Assembly: GCF_001540865.1 (NCBI RefSeq) | Contig: NC_033629.1 | Coordinates: 5,078,511-5,142,510 of the forward strand | Reading direction: 5' to 3' | Length of the DNA: 64,000 nt | DNA from: Ananas comosus | Taxonomy: Eukaryota; Streptophyta; Magnoliopsida; Poales; Bromeliaceae | Shown: positions 1 to 10,519 of the stretch, one piece after another | Layout of the letters: each line of letters starts with the position of its first letter | Position numbering within the stretch: position 1 is the stretch's first letter | Notes under the pieces: generated by a model | Database searches by the model: none | What the model was told of the DNA's origin: nothing | What the model saw: only the letters and a program-made list of their open reading frames with translations | Program-made: the position numbers and the translations under genes

Positions 1-419
1 GCCTGTTCAGCCTATCTATGCTCTATTATTGAATACTGAGTTTTTAGTTTACTGTGTAAAAAGTCCAGGTAACCTTTAAGATATGCTTAGTTTAGTTGTA
101 AGTGGATTTACAACCTAAACCCTACTACAATTTTATAATTCATCTGCCTTTTGAGTTGTGAGCTGCTTGTTATCATGATAGCTGCTTCCTAAAAACATTA
201 ATCTTTAAAAGCCTTATCAAATTGTACCATATCATATGGATCTGACTTCTGAGGCATGATGCATCTCTTTTATATGGTCCTGATATTTTCCATTAATTTT
301 GACATCCATATGAAAAGATGCACTTAAGTCATGTGTTCATCTATCCCATCTCTTTCTTACGTTCCTTTGCCTGTCTGCTTTTTAATCACTGGGATTGATA
401 TACAAAGATCCTTTTGCAG

Positions 420-3400
420 TGACCATTGGCGTAAAAATATTCCTGTCCTTGCAAAGTCAAATAGAGTTTATGCTTTTGATCTTATTGGTTATGGTTATTC
501 TGATAAGCCAAATCCAAGAGAGCTTGGTGGGAATCCCTTTTATACATTTGAGACATGGGCAGACCAGCTAAATGAGTTTTGTGCAGAAGTGGTTGGAGAT
601 GAAGCGTTCTTCATATGCAACTCTATCGGTGGTATGGATCTTCTAAAAATATACCATGATTATGATTAGCATGAATTAAATGACCATAGTCATACTTTAA
701 AAAAAAAAAAAGAGAGGTGAAAAGAGTAATGCTTCTATGACATATTGAAGTGTTGCATAAATGCAAGAACTCACAATTCAGTTAATTCGGTTACATCTTC
801 TATATATAACCACAGAAGGAAACAAATTAATTACAACTTGTATATGTCCTCTAGTGGCCTCTCTTGTTGCTAAGGTCTAAATCTCAATGACTCGTGTATA
901 TTAGATAATTATCAAACTCAAGACGCAAATCTGTTTCAGTTACACTGCCAGGCTCATAGTTTCCGTGGTTTACGTTTCAGTAAGTTTTGAAACTCTAATA
1001 CTGCTTCAGAATAAATATGGGCAAGTGGAGTAATTATCAAACAACTGGCTTTCACAGTACTTTAAAATGCTAAAGTGATGCTTTAGACAGTTCTTGGTGG
1101 AAATAGAAATAGTATTCGTGTTGTTTTATTGGATATCACAGGGATAGCTAGACATTCTAAATACGGATTACCATGCCAAAATTTTTATATGAGACTCCGT
1201 ACATGATTCTCTAGTTGCAATAAACCAAAACAGATCAACTTCATTAGATGAGAGATGTCCCTCAAACCTCTTTCTCACGGAGTTACTTTTTTCCGCAGGA
1301 CTGGTTGGTCTTCAGGCAGCTGTCGTGAAGCCTCAGGTTTGTAAGGGTATTGTCCTGCTGGACATTTCGTTGAGGATGCTTCATATAAAGAAGCAGCCTT
1401 GGTATGGGAGACCTTTCATCAAATCATTCCAGAGCTTGCTGAGGTAGTTGTTTACATCGCCATGTAATTGATCATCACTGAACATTGCTCGCCATGATTA
1501 TGCTCAAGCTTGCTTTGACATGGCAGGAACACAGCTGTGGGGAAGTTATTTTATAATGCAATTGCTACACCAGAATCTGTGAGAAGTATCCTTTGTCAGG
1601 TCCTCTTACTAAACCTTATGGAGAACAAACATATGTACATTCAAGTACCTTCTCTTATGGTAGTCAGCAGATTCAGCTTACATAAATGATGTCCATTGGG
1701 CATCCATCTTGTGTTATTTAGAAGGTTATGAAGGAGGCTGTTAAATAAAACTTGCAGACGCTATAGCTCAATCGTGAAGTAACTATTTGAAACTTCATAC
1801 TATTTTTGAGCGGGCTGTCCCTCTGCCCTGTGCCATGCTGAATGCTTGCTATATAGAGAGAGAGCTGAAACCTAATTTTTCTCTATAAACAAACGAGTCT
1901 AACATTAATAAATGCAACTGGAAAACAAATTTAAAATATAAAAGCACACCCTCGGCCCCCTGGTCCTACCAAATTCACCATGTTTTCAGACTCCAGAGGG
2001 CCATCGTCAAGCACATGAGATTGATGGTTTATCATTTCTCAAAGAAGGTGATTACTGTGCATGATAATTATAAGAAAGTCACATATAGCATATTACTGAG
2101 AAAAACTATGTAAGATCAAATTTTATCTTATTTCCATTTCCATTTCCATTATATATTGTGGAAAATTTGGAGAAGCAAATAAGTTTTTGCTTTGTTTGGC
2201 ATCGGCACCACTCTTTTATTCATTTAACACAAATTTTATATAATTGGATGCATCGGCAGATAGACTTTGTTCTTCTCATTTTTTGCTTGCATGTGGCACA
2301 TCGTAACTGGATTCGAATCAGAATCTTCTTAAAAATAACAAAGAAGCGGAAAAAAGGGAAAGTTAAGGCCTCGTTTGGCATCGTTACCCTTTTTTTGTTT
2401 TGGTAAATATATCTACATGAAATAGTATGAGAAGGGTTGTTGGATTGCTTGCAATCTTTGCATCTAAAGTGCTTGTTTGGAAACAGAAAGCAAAAACTTG
2501 AAAACAAATTTTTTTGCTTCTAAAATTTTTTTTTGAGTAGTAAGTTCTCATCACCACTTGGCCGAAATGTATTGTAAGGTAACCAACAATGATAACAAGA
2601 GGAAAATCCCAATATTTAATATTTATATAATACGAGTTTTTGTTTTTTTGTCACCAAAGGAATTGGTAGATGTATGAACTGAAAGAAATCCACTATCCAA
2701 CCACACATTCATTGTATGAAAAGTGTATTTGCAGTACTAAAAGAATGGCCACAATAACAAATAAGGCCTTTGTCTTTTTCCTTTCTTTCCTTCTTTATTT
2801 CGGTGGCACTGATTAGGAATTTATGATCCATCAATTATAGTTATCCACATTCTTTTGATGAAGTGGTGTTTCTTTTCTGCTCAGCCAATTATTAATCTTG
2901 TAAATTTCCATTGTAGTGTTATCACGACACATCGGCAGTTACGGATGAGCTGGTTCAGATAATTCTGCAGCCAGGACTTGCTCCTGGCGCAGCAGATGTA
3001 TTCCTCGAGTTCATCTGCTACTCTGAAGGCCCCCTTCCCGAAGAGCTGCTCCCAAAAGTGAAGGTTTGCACTAGATCTGTGGACAGCACTCTGTGAAACC
3101 ATCATGTTTATCTAATTTAAATGACTTCTCACTTATTTTATCTTTTTTTAAAAAATTATTTTCTTTGGTCAGTGTCCTGTTTTGGTAGCTTGGGGGGACA
3201 AGGACCCATGGGAGCCTGTTGAACTTGGGAGAGCATATGCAGATTTTAATGTTGTAGAAGAATTCATCGTGCTTCCGAATGTCGGACACTGCCCACAGGT
3301 TAACACTCTCTTCAGATATTGTTGCATAATACTCACTGGTTATATTTTCCCATGGCTACTTATTTTTTGCCAAAAAATTGTATGGACACTCCCACAAGTG

Positions 3401-5151
3401 TATGACATCTACGAAAATGTGCGTGATCTTCAGTTATTTGATCTCATAATATTCCATCAGGTTCATGACAGAATTCGATAATTTGTACCAGAAAAGTGAC
3501 AGAGTATCGCACTGTATCAGAACATTCTGATAAATATGGAATGTTTGCATCCTAAAGAACATAAGACAGTTAAATTTTGACCAAATTTTTCTGAAATCAA
3601 GCATGTCAGTTGAGGGTTTAAAATCGAAAAGAGAGAGAGAGAGAGAGAAAAGGGAAAAAGAACAACTAGAGTTCAGTGACCTGTTCTGAATGTTTTTGTT
3701 TTTATTGTTTTTTTCTCTGACAATTAGGGCCTGTTTGGATACACAGTAAAATATCTCCACGGAATTTATAAACTGTGGTTTCGGTCTAGATAAAATAGAG
3801 AATCCTGTAACTCTAAAAAATTCCACGGATTCAATTTTTAAACTGTTTGGATACGCATTGTACAATTTCACAGGATTTTTCTAAATTTTAAGATTAAAAG
3901 TTAAAATTTAAAATTTCAAAAAAAATTTAAAATTTAAAATTTGACATGTGAAATGTGAAATTTTGAATTTTGAATTTTAAATTTTAAATTCAATGTCGAA
4001 ATTACAAATTTAAAAATTTAATAAATAAAAAATCTAAATTTAATTAAAATTTTTAAAACTTACATTTTAAGAATAAAAAATTAAAATTGAAATTTGAAAT
4101 TTAGAATTTTAAATTTAAAAATAAATTTAAAATTAAAAGTTTAAAAAATTCAAATTAAAATTAAAGTTTAAAATTTGAAATTTGAACCATAGACTGAGAT
4201 TTGAAATTTCAAATTAAATTGAAATTTAAATTAAAATTTGAAATTTGAAATTTAAAAGTAAAATAATTTAAATTTAACGAAATTTAAAAATTAAAATTTA
4301 AATTTTTAAAATATTTAAAAATTAAAATTTATATTGAAATCTTATTTAACAAAAAAAAATTTAAAATTAAAATTTGAAATTTGAAATTTAATATTTAAAA
4401 ATTAACAATTGAAATTTAAAATTTTTAAAATTTTAAATTAATATGTAAAATCTTAAAATTTAGAAATTTAAAATTTAAAATTAAACATTAAAATTTAAAA
4501 AATTTAGAATTTTAGATTATTTTTTATTAAAAAAATAAATTTAAAATTAAAGTTTAAAATTTGAAATTGAAATTTAAATTTGAACAATTTAAATTTAAAT
4601 TGAAAATTTGAAATTTGAAATTTGAAATTTGAAATTTAAATTCTGAAATTTGAAATTTGAAATTTGAAATTTGAAATTTAAAGTTTGAAATTTAAAATTT
4701 AAATTTAAAATTTTAAATGTGATATTTCAAATTTCAAATTTTAAATTTTAAATTTTAAATCTATGTTGAAATTTAAAATCTATGTTGAAATTTAAAATTT
4801 TATGTTGAAATTTAAAAGTTAGAACTTGATGCATTTTTTGAATTAGGGAGCTCAAGAATGGTGGAATTTTTTTCCTTCGGTTAGAGTGGATTATACTTTT
4901 ACTCCATTTTTTGGAGTATAGTTTAACTATACTCCAAAAATTACGTTACTTTTTTTCCTTCCAAACGCTTCATAGGATATTTTTCCTACCGCCGTAGCAT
5001 AGTTTAACTATACTACGTTTTCAGGAGTATCCAAACGGGGCCTTAGTTGCTGTTTGCTCTGCAGGATGAGGCACCAGATCTTGTAAATCCCCTCATTGAA
5101 TCATTTGTGAAGCGGCATGCAAATGCAAAACATGGCATCTTTACCTTCTGA
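420..5151 (+). CDS. alpha/beta hydrolase, 3' six exons (5' end outside window)
   Basis: Exons by GT-AG borders and continuous phase: 420-631, 1299-1443, 1527-1599, 2917-3063, 3173-3298 and 5065-5151, ending in TGA. Together they give about 262 residues of an alpha/beta-hydrolase fold. The nucleophile serine lies in FICNSIGG, which the 631/1299 intron splits. The acid residue is probably the Asp of WGDKDPWEP and the catalytic His is in NVGHCPQ. The order and wording (WRKNIPVLAKSNRVYAFD, GYGYSDKPNP, CYHDTSAVTDEL) match the plant family that includes Arabidopsis At5g19850, recalled from memory, a predicted chloroplast hydrolase of about 350-360 aa. The substrate is not established. The missing N-terminus would hold the transit peptide and the oxyanion HG motif. 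All visible exons are open and the triad is present, so the gene looks functional. The last intron (3299-5064) is swollen by a transposable element. Confidence 0.93.
3727..5042. mobile_element. Tourist-like (PIF/Harbinger-type) non-autonomous element in hydrolase intron
   Basis: The left end reads GGGCCTGTTTGGATAC and the right end, read inward, GGCCCCGTTTGGATAC. These are 16-bp terminal inverted repeats with two mismatches. Both ends are flanked by TTA (3724-3726 and 5043-5045), the 3-bp target duplication expected of PIF/Harbinger elements. It is 1,316 bp long with no transposase frame. The core, about 3890-4830, is extremely AT-rich and made of degenerate AAATTTGAAATTTAAA-like units. It lies wholly inside the last intron of the hydrolase gene and leaves the splice sites untouched. 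Confidence 0.8.
3890..4830. repeat. AT-rich degenerate AAATTT(G/T)AAA array
   Basis: About 940 bp is almost entirely A and T with scattered G, built from short overlapping units such as AAATTTGAAATTTGAAA. No unit length is fixed. It forms the interior of the Tourist-like element. Similar tracts occur at 25500-25918 and 29830-30190, also inside element-like sequence. Confidence 0.75.
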
Positions 5152-5525
5152 AAGTACTGAAAAATTTTTGTTACAGAATGCTGTTCTTATTGAGAAAAAC
5201 TATTCTCATTCTACCATTTTTCATTTAGATATCTAAAACTAAGAGGAAAAAAAATAAAAAAGAAGCTAATCATGTGATATTGAAATTTGGCCTGATCTTT
5301 CACATGTTAATAGATATTCTTTTGTTATTGATTGAAATATATTTTTTAGATCTCTCTCCAGTTACATATCATTTGAAGATGGATCAATTAATGTTTTTTT
5401 TTTGCCCTTAGAAGGGGCAGTGATATTAATGAATCAGGAGGTGTGATCAAGTTAAAATTGTAGAGTTGGCCAGATTTAATATTCCTGCTCTTTCAATAAT
5501 AATGTCTTTTGAGAAAAAAAATCAA

Positions 5526-5706
5526 TCAAGCTAAATAAGAATTCTAAAGTTTCAACTAGTTGTAAACTACAAATTATTCCACCAATTTACTTTAGTTTTG
5601 CAGAAAATGATTTAGNTCAAGCTAAATAAGAAGTCTAAAGTTTCAACTAGTTATAAACTACAAATTATTCCACCAATTTACTTTAGTTTTGCAGAAAATG
5701 ATTTAG
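5526..5706. repeat. direct duplication of about 90 bp flanking an assembly gap (N at 5616)
   Basis: Positions 5526-5615 and 5617-5706 are near-identical, with about two or three mismatches (for example GAATTCT against GAAGTCT), and are separated only by a single N. The arrangement suggests overlapping contig ends or collapsed alleles rather than a true tandem repeat. The rest of 5152-5870 is AT-rich 3' flank of the hydrolase gene with no other feature that I can see. Confidence 0.75.
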
Positions 5707-5867
5707 AGGCCATCACATTCTAATGAAACTTCCTCAAATCAAATAACATGTTAGTTAGGGATTTATATAAGAAAGTTGAAGGAGAGGTGAGTATATGCTT
5801 TGTTATTTTTATTCATTTTAATTAATCTGATTTCAGTTACTATATTTGGAGGTGATGATTTTAGTTA

Positions 5868-6012
5868 CTTCTTTTTCTTTTTGGAGAGAAAGCTAGCATA
5901 TTTTTTTATACATATAAGAAAGAAACTTAGCTAAAAATACAATGCAATCAGGTTCCAAACTTGGAACCTCGAATATTAATAATCAAGTCTTTAGCCAACT
6001 GTGCTAAGTACA
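5868..6012 (-). mobile_element. tRNA-derived SINE, degenerate
   Basis: Read on the minus strand it starts near 6012 with an A-box-like TTAGCACAGTTGGCTA, then a B-box-like GGTTCCAAG, then AGCTAAGTTTCTTTCT and a TTTCTCTCC end. The 3' part resembles the SINE at 26225-26386 (GCTAAGTTTATTTCT ... CTCTC-like end). I could not define a target duplication, so the ends are approximate. Confidence 0.5.
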
Positions 6013-6056
6013 ATCGGCTATTTCAGTAATTGTCAAATGCTGAAAGGCCACTAGTG

Positions 6057-6433
6057 TGGATGTCAATTGGTACGGATATCCAAAATTTTATCCGAACCCG
6101 ACTCTGAAAGAGATAGCGGATTTATCCGATGCTGAATGAATAAAGTTTCAGATACGGGTATAAAGAAATGAAAACTAGCCAGATTTGGATTCAGATGTAG
6201 ATTTTGTTCCTATCAGAACCAAACACATCACATCTACCATTAAAATTGTCAAATTTGAGACTTGTTGATCACTAGCCAAATGATGCCAAAAAATTATAAA
6301 ATTTAATTTCCAAATACTTTTAATAGTGTAGATCAAGTCTAACGGCGCCAATCGTCGATTTGGAAGCCGCATCATTGGAAACAACTTGGTAGCACAGAGG
6401 CCTCCGTGCTACCAATAGTATACCAGCCTAGCG

Positions 6434-6512
<79 letters not shown>

Positions 6513-6751
6513 TATGTTTGATATTCTATTTGCAAAAAAAAAAAAGATTTAAATATAATATCTTTTGAAATATAGTAAAGAGAAATAACTATTTCGGATG
6601 TAGGTTTTCGTGTTTGGGTTCGGATTTCAGGTTTATGGTCAGGTTCGAGTTTGGATATGAATTTTCAAAATCCATCGGGTTTGGATTTGGATTCGAGTTT
6701 GGGTTTTAAAAAACCCGCCCCAAATCATCCGAGCCGTTGAAATCCCTAGAT
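6057..6751. mobile_element. CCGAACCCG-type MITE, with inserted MITE fragment and microsatellite
   Basis: It starts GGATGTCAATTGGTACGGAT, then ATCCGAACCCG. It ends AACCCGCCCCAAATC ... TTGAAATCCC. The ends form a short inverted repeat, GGATGTCAA against GGGATTTCAA. Related copies lie at 24835-25312, 26403-28450 (split), 28705-28980 and 30835-31150. About 6235-6420 is unrelated and matches the right end of the MITE type at 19259-19792 (AAACAACTTGGTAGCAC...CAGCCTAGC). It is followed by (CT)n at 6433-6459, (TA)n to 6480 and (TTTA)n to about 6512. Confidence 0.55.
6433..6512. repeat. compound microsatellite (CT)n(TA)n(TTTA)n
   Basis: Three perfect simple repeats run into each other: CT dinucleotides, then TA dinucleotides from about 6459, then seven to eight TTTA units from 6481. 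Confidence 0.9.
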
Positions 6752-7154
6752 TAGTGGCTATTTGATGAGTAATCTCCATAGATTTTGACATATATGCATG
6801 GCTAGGGTGGGCACCCGTTTGTTCGATTCGGCTTTCGCAATTTCTTTCAGAAAAAAATCAAACCGAACCAAATTAGAGGCATAAAGCGAAATGAATGGAA
6901 CCAAAGCAAACCAAAATAATTCGGCCGGTTCGCTTCGGTTTAGTTTATTTAGTTTTAGTAAAATATTTTTATTTAGTTTAAATCTTTTTAAACTAAGATA
7001 TAATTATGATTAATTTTATGTTGAAAATCATTAATCTAAAATAATAATAATAATTAATATCTTTAATTATTTGATTATTATTTAAAATTAATACTTTTTT
7101 TAAAAAAATTTAAGTTTAATATATATTGAATTACTAAAATTTTAATTTACTTTT

Positions 7155-7903
7155 TTTGCATTTAGACCCCTGGCAAATTTTTATTTTAAAAATAGCCCAG
7201 TCAAAATTTAATTTGCAAAAATGGCCCTGGGTCTGCCACGCAGGCGCCACGTCAGCGCCACGTAGGCAGGACGGGGCCTGTGTGTTAAGTTGAATACGGT
7301 AAACCATTCACCGTGTTCAAACACAGTGAATGGTTCACCGTATTTAGTACATATTTTTTATATATTGAAAAGAGGAATAAGGAATAGGAATGTCAATAGG
7401 TATGAATATCCGAAATATTATCCGAATTCAAACCCGAATAAATTATATATATATATATAATTTATTTTTATTTATTTATACAATATATAAAATATTTAAT
7501 AATTTTTATTCCTTAAATCTTCATCCAATCCAGCGGATTTTAAAAATCTATACCGTTGGATGAAGATCTAAAGAATAAAAATTATTAAATATTTTATATA
7601 TTGTATAAATAAACAAAAATAAATTACGTATATATATAATTTATTCGGGTTTGGATTCGGATAATATTTCGGATATCCATACCTATTGACATCCCTACTC
7701 CTTATTCCACTTTTCAATATACAAAAAAGCGTGTGAATGGTTCACCGTGTTTAACTTAATACCCTGGCCCCAGCCCTGCCTGCGTGGCGCTAATGTGGCA
7801 CCTGTGTGGCAGGGACATGGCCATTTTTGCAATTTTAATTTTGATAGGGCTATTTTTAAAATAAAAATTGCTTAGAGGGCTATTTGCAAATAAAGCCCTT
7901 TAT
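7155..7903. mobile_element. long foldback (palindromic) element, arms about 360 bp
   Basis: Almost the whole interval is one inverted repeat. The left arm runs ...GCAAATTTTTATTTTAAAAATAGCCC, GCCACGCAGGCGCCACGTCAG, GAATGGTTCACCGT, GGAATAAGGAA, ATATCCGAAATATTATCCGAA. The right arm returns the same blocks in reverse order and complement, ending GGGCTATTTGCAAATAAAGCCC. The loop is about 7526-7555, near AGCGGATTTTAAAAATC. No coding frame is visible. The GGTGAA(T/C)..TTCACC hairpin motif and the GCGCCACGTCAGCGCCACG block are shared with the element at 8608-9188, so the two belong to one family. No clear target duplication was found. Confidence 0.75.
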
Positions 7904-8079
7904 TCGGTTTATTTGGTTTTATTGATTTTTAATTCTTAGAGCATAACCAAACCAAATTATATATGTAAAATTGAACTGAACCGACGTACGATTATAGCTG
8001 CATTTGACTCGAGCTTTTGGGCTTTATTATTTTTTCTCCTTAAGTTGGATGATCAATTTTTTAGATTTCCCTTTTTTTT

Positions 8080-8501
8080 GGGGCGGTAAATGCATGTAGG
8101 CTTCTGCAAAAATAATGAATTACAAATATATCCCTACAAAATTCAACTTCATATATTGTCCTCGCAAAAGTTATAATGTTTTCAAATATATCCCTCTGGT
8201 TTGTTATTGTTATAGAATTGTTTATATTTTTAATAAAATATCGATTTTGCCATCACAAATATATCCTTCCAAAAGTCACAACAGTATAATATAAGAAGAG
8301 CAAAAATATCAAGTTATCTAATAAACTAATCAGGGTTAAGTATTTAATCTATAGTTAACTAAAGTTTTCTAACGGATTCTAACGATAGAGATATATTTGA
8401 AAATATTAGAACTTTTATAGAAACAATATATGAAAGTTGAATTTTGTATAGATATATTTATAATTCACTGTGTTCGCAGGTACATATATGAAATTAACCC
8501 C
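8080..8501. mobile_element. foldback MITE (family of 19887-20285), degenerate copy
   Basis: The first half contains AATGCATGTAGG..., AATTACAAATATATCCCTA, TTCAACTTCATATATTGTC and AGTTATAATGTTTTCAAATA. The second half returns the complements (GAAAATATTAGAACTT, CAATATATGAAAGTTGAA, ATATTTATAATTCACTG, AAATTAACCCC). The same blocks occur at 19887-20285 and, split, at 39186-39316 with 47826-47933. Flanks CTTTTTTTT and TTTTTTATT may be a degenerate 9-bp duplication. Confidence 0.6.
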
Positions 8502-8607
8502 TTTTTTATTATAGGTTTGATAATATCTCTATATATTTGGGCTTTTATAGCTGTAAATTTTTGTACACTAGAGTTAATTTTTTTTGTTAGCCCCTATGTT
8601 CAAATAG

Positions 8608-9188
8608 AGGCTTTTTTTGCAAATAGCCCCCTGACAAATTTTATTTGTAAAAATAGCCCCGTCCAAAAATTATTTGCAAAAATGGCCCTGCCCCTGCCAC
8701 GCAAGCGCCACGTCAGCGCCACGCGGGCAGGGCGGGCCCAGGTGTTTAAGTTGAACACGGTGAACCATTCACCGTGTTCAATACAAAATTTTTGTATTGG
8801 ACACGGTGAATCATTCACCGTGTCCAATACAAATACCCCAACAATGACTAAGTTGGAGGTATTTGTATTAGACACGGTGAACCATTCACCGTGTCCAATT
8901 ATTTGTATTGGACACGGTGAATGGTTCACCGTGTCCAATACAAATATTTCGACCTTAGCTATTTTGTATTGGACACGGTGAATCATTCATCGTGTCCAAT
9001 ACAAAAACTTTGTATTGAACACGGTGAATGGTTCACCGTGTTCAACTTAACCATCTGGCCCAGCCCCGCCCGCGTGGCGCGGACGTGGCGCTTGCGTGGC
9101 GAGACCAGGGCCATTTTTGCAAATAAATTTTTGACAGGGCCAATTTAAAAAAAAAATTTTGTAAGGGGGTTATTTGCAAAAAAAGCCC
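8608..9188. mobile_element. Mutator-type foldback element with six internal palindromes
   Basis: The ends are AGGCTTTTTTTGCAAATAGC and, read inward, GGGCTTTTTTTGCAAATAAC. A perfect 9-bp direct repeat, TTCAAATAG, flanks it (8599-8607 and 9189-9197), the target-duplication length typical of Mutator-like elements. The arms carry GCAAAAATGGCCCTG and GC-rich CACG(C/T)-rich blocks. Between them are six copies of a palindrome of about 27 bp built on GGACACGGTGAA..TTCACCGTGTCC, at roughly 8754, 8799, 8870, 8911, 8970 and 9017. Frames crossing the region are by-products of the repeated units and not genes. Confidence 0.85.
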
Positions 9189-9197
9189 TTCAAATAG

Positions 9198-10422
9198 TAC
9201 TCGTGTTGTACTAGTGTTGTTTGCACAAGCCTTAATTAATAAAATTGCCTGCAGGGACTTAATACTCTCATTTCAAACCCCAACTTGGAATCTTAACGAG
9301 GAAATTACTTGCTAGACCCGGTGCACCGCGTTTTTGATAATTTAACAATAGACCACCTTGTTATATGCTGGTTGATTCTAGCGTGTTGTCTGGAGCTAGC
9401 TCTGGTAGTGAACTTAGTTGCAATCTTGGTAATGTGAAGCAGTTAGATTTCGAAGTTGGAACTTCGTGTACCAACTATCAGCCCTTTTGCCATTTGTGCT
9501 AAGAACTGTTGATGATTATTGGGTAAGGATGTGTGACTAAATAACAGCTCAAGAAACTTTCTGTATTAGCTCTTTGGTAAGAATAATTTTAGCAGTTATG
9601 TACTTAGGCTTCTTTTGAGATTGCAAGAAAATTGCGTTACGTACGGCGAGAAAGATACCATGCTTGTTTTCGTACGTAATATTGTATATTGCGATGAGTC
9701 ATTGGAGAACGCGGAAGTATATCCCTATACACTTTTATCCCATCGTCAAATGGGGTCTCAATACCAAACTAAGCCTTAAAAGAGATTGATTGCATTAAAT
9801 GCACATAATTATATTACAGTAGTACATTGTATGCATATGGGATCTTGTCACATTATATATATGTTAGAAAATAAAACTATTCACTATGTAAATTTACTCT
9901 TTTTATTAGCTACATTTCAAACGATTGGGCATTTCTCCTGCTGCACGCGAATAATAACCACAATGCATCAAACAAGAATTAATTTTGGACTAATCTCATC
10001 CAGTTTAACATAAAATGTAATTAGCGAAGTGGCCAAACAAATAACCCTTACCAAAACTATTCTCCACCTACATGTAACAAACAATTTTTAATAGGTTACA
10101 AACAGATCGAATAAGTTATCTTTTATGTACTTTAGCATCATATAATTCCATTATTTTTTTCTTAATTTCCATCGATCTAATTCTTCTTTTTTCTCTATGC
10201 CACTTCTTCACTTGAGCATTCTAATTTAGCAATTCCACAATGTGGTCAATAATGACCACTCCATATATAGCTCTCCAAAACAAACATTTACATATCTAAG
10301 TTTATGTGGCTACTAGTTTAGAAAATTAAAAAAAAACTAGAAAAAGCCGACAAAAATAGCCTGGTGATGCCTGCGACTGCAAAAGCTATTTTACTTCTCG
10401 ACTATATATATTTATTTTTCTT
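9198..10422. other. intergenic sequence between foldback element and SOSEKI last exon
   Basis: It holds no coding frame with recognisable content and no clear repeat. It includes the 3' flank of the SOSEKI gene on the minus strand. An AATAAA on the minus strand lies at 10411-10416, only about seven bases beyond the stop, so the true poly(A) signal may be elsewhere. Confidence 0.5.
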
Positions 10423-10519
10423 TTACAGATTTGTATAACCTTTCGCTCTTGCCTTTAAAGCTTTGCATGACTTCATGTGTGAGTGCAGTTTCTCTGGGTT
10501 GAACGGTTTCCCGCATTGC
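10423..10519 (-). CDS. SOSEKI terminal exon (CxxC...HxxxC motif), isolated
   Basis: This is the fifth coding exon of the SOSEKI gene, listed separately because it lies 12,176 bp from the previous exon. The acceptor is TAATCTGCAG at 10529-10520. The first base, G, completes the Arg codon begun as CG at 22697-22696. The next 31 codons encode [18 protein letters not shown] followed by a basic tail, [13 protein letters not shown], and TAA. It shows no in-frame stop, and its conserved Cys, Cys, His and Cys residues support an active exon rather than a relic. Confidence 0.9.

Noticed and set aside
8754..9043. Regularly spaced palindromic repeats resembling a CRISPR array
   Set aside because: The sequence is a plant nuclear transposon interior with a 9-bp target duplication. 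Spacers are short and themselves repetitive.
8430..9148. Open frames on both strands with repeated Gly-His-Gly-Glu and Thr-Val-Asn-His phrases
   Set aside because: They arise from reading through the six palindromes of the foldback element. Similar peptides occur on both strands, so they are not genes.
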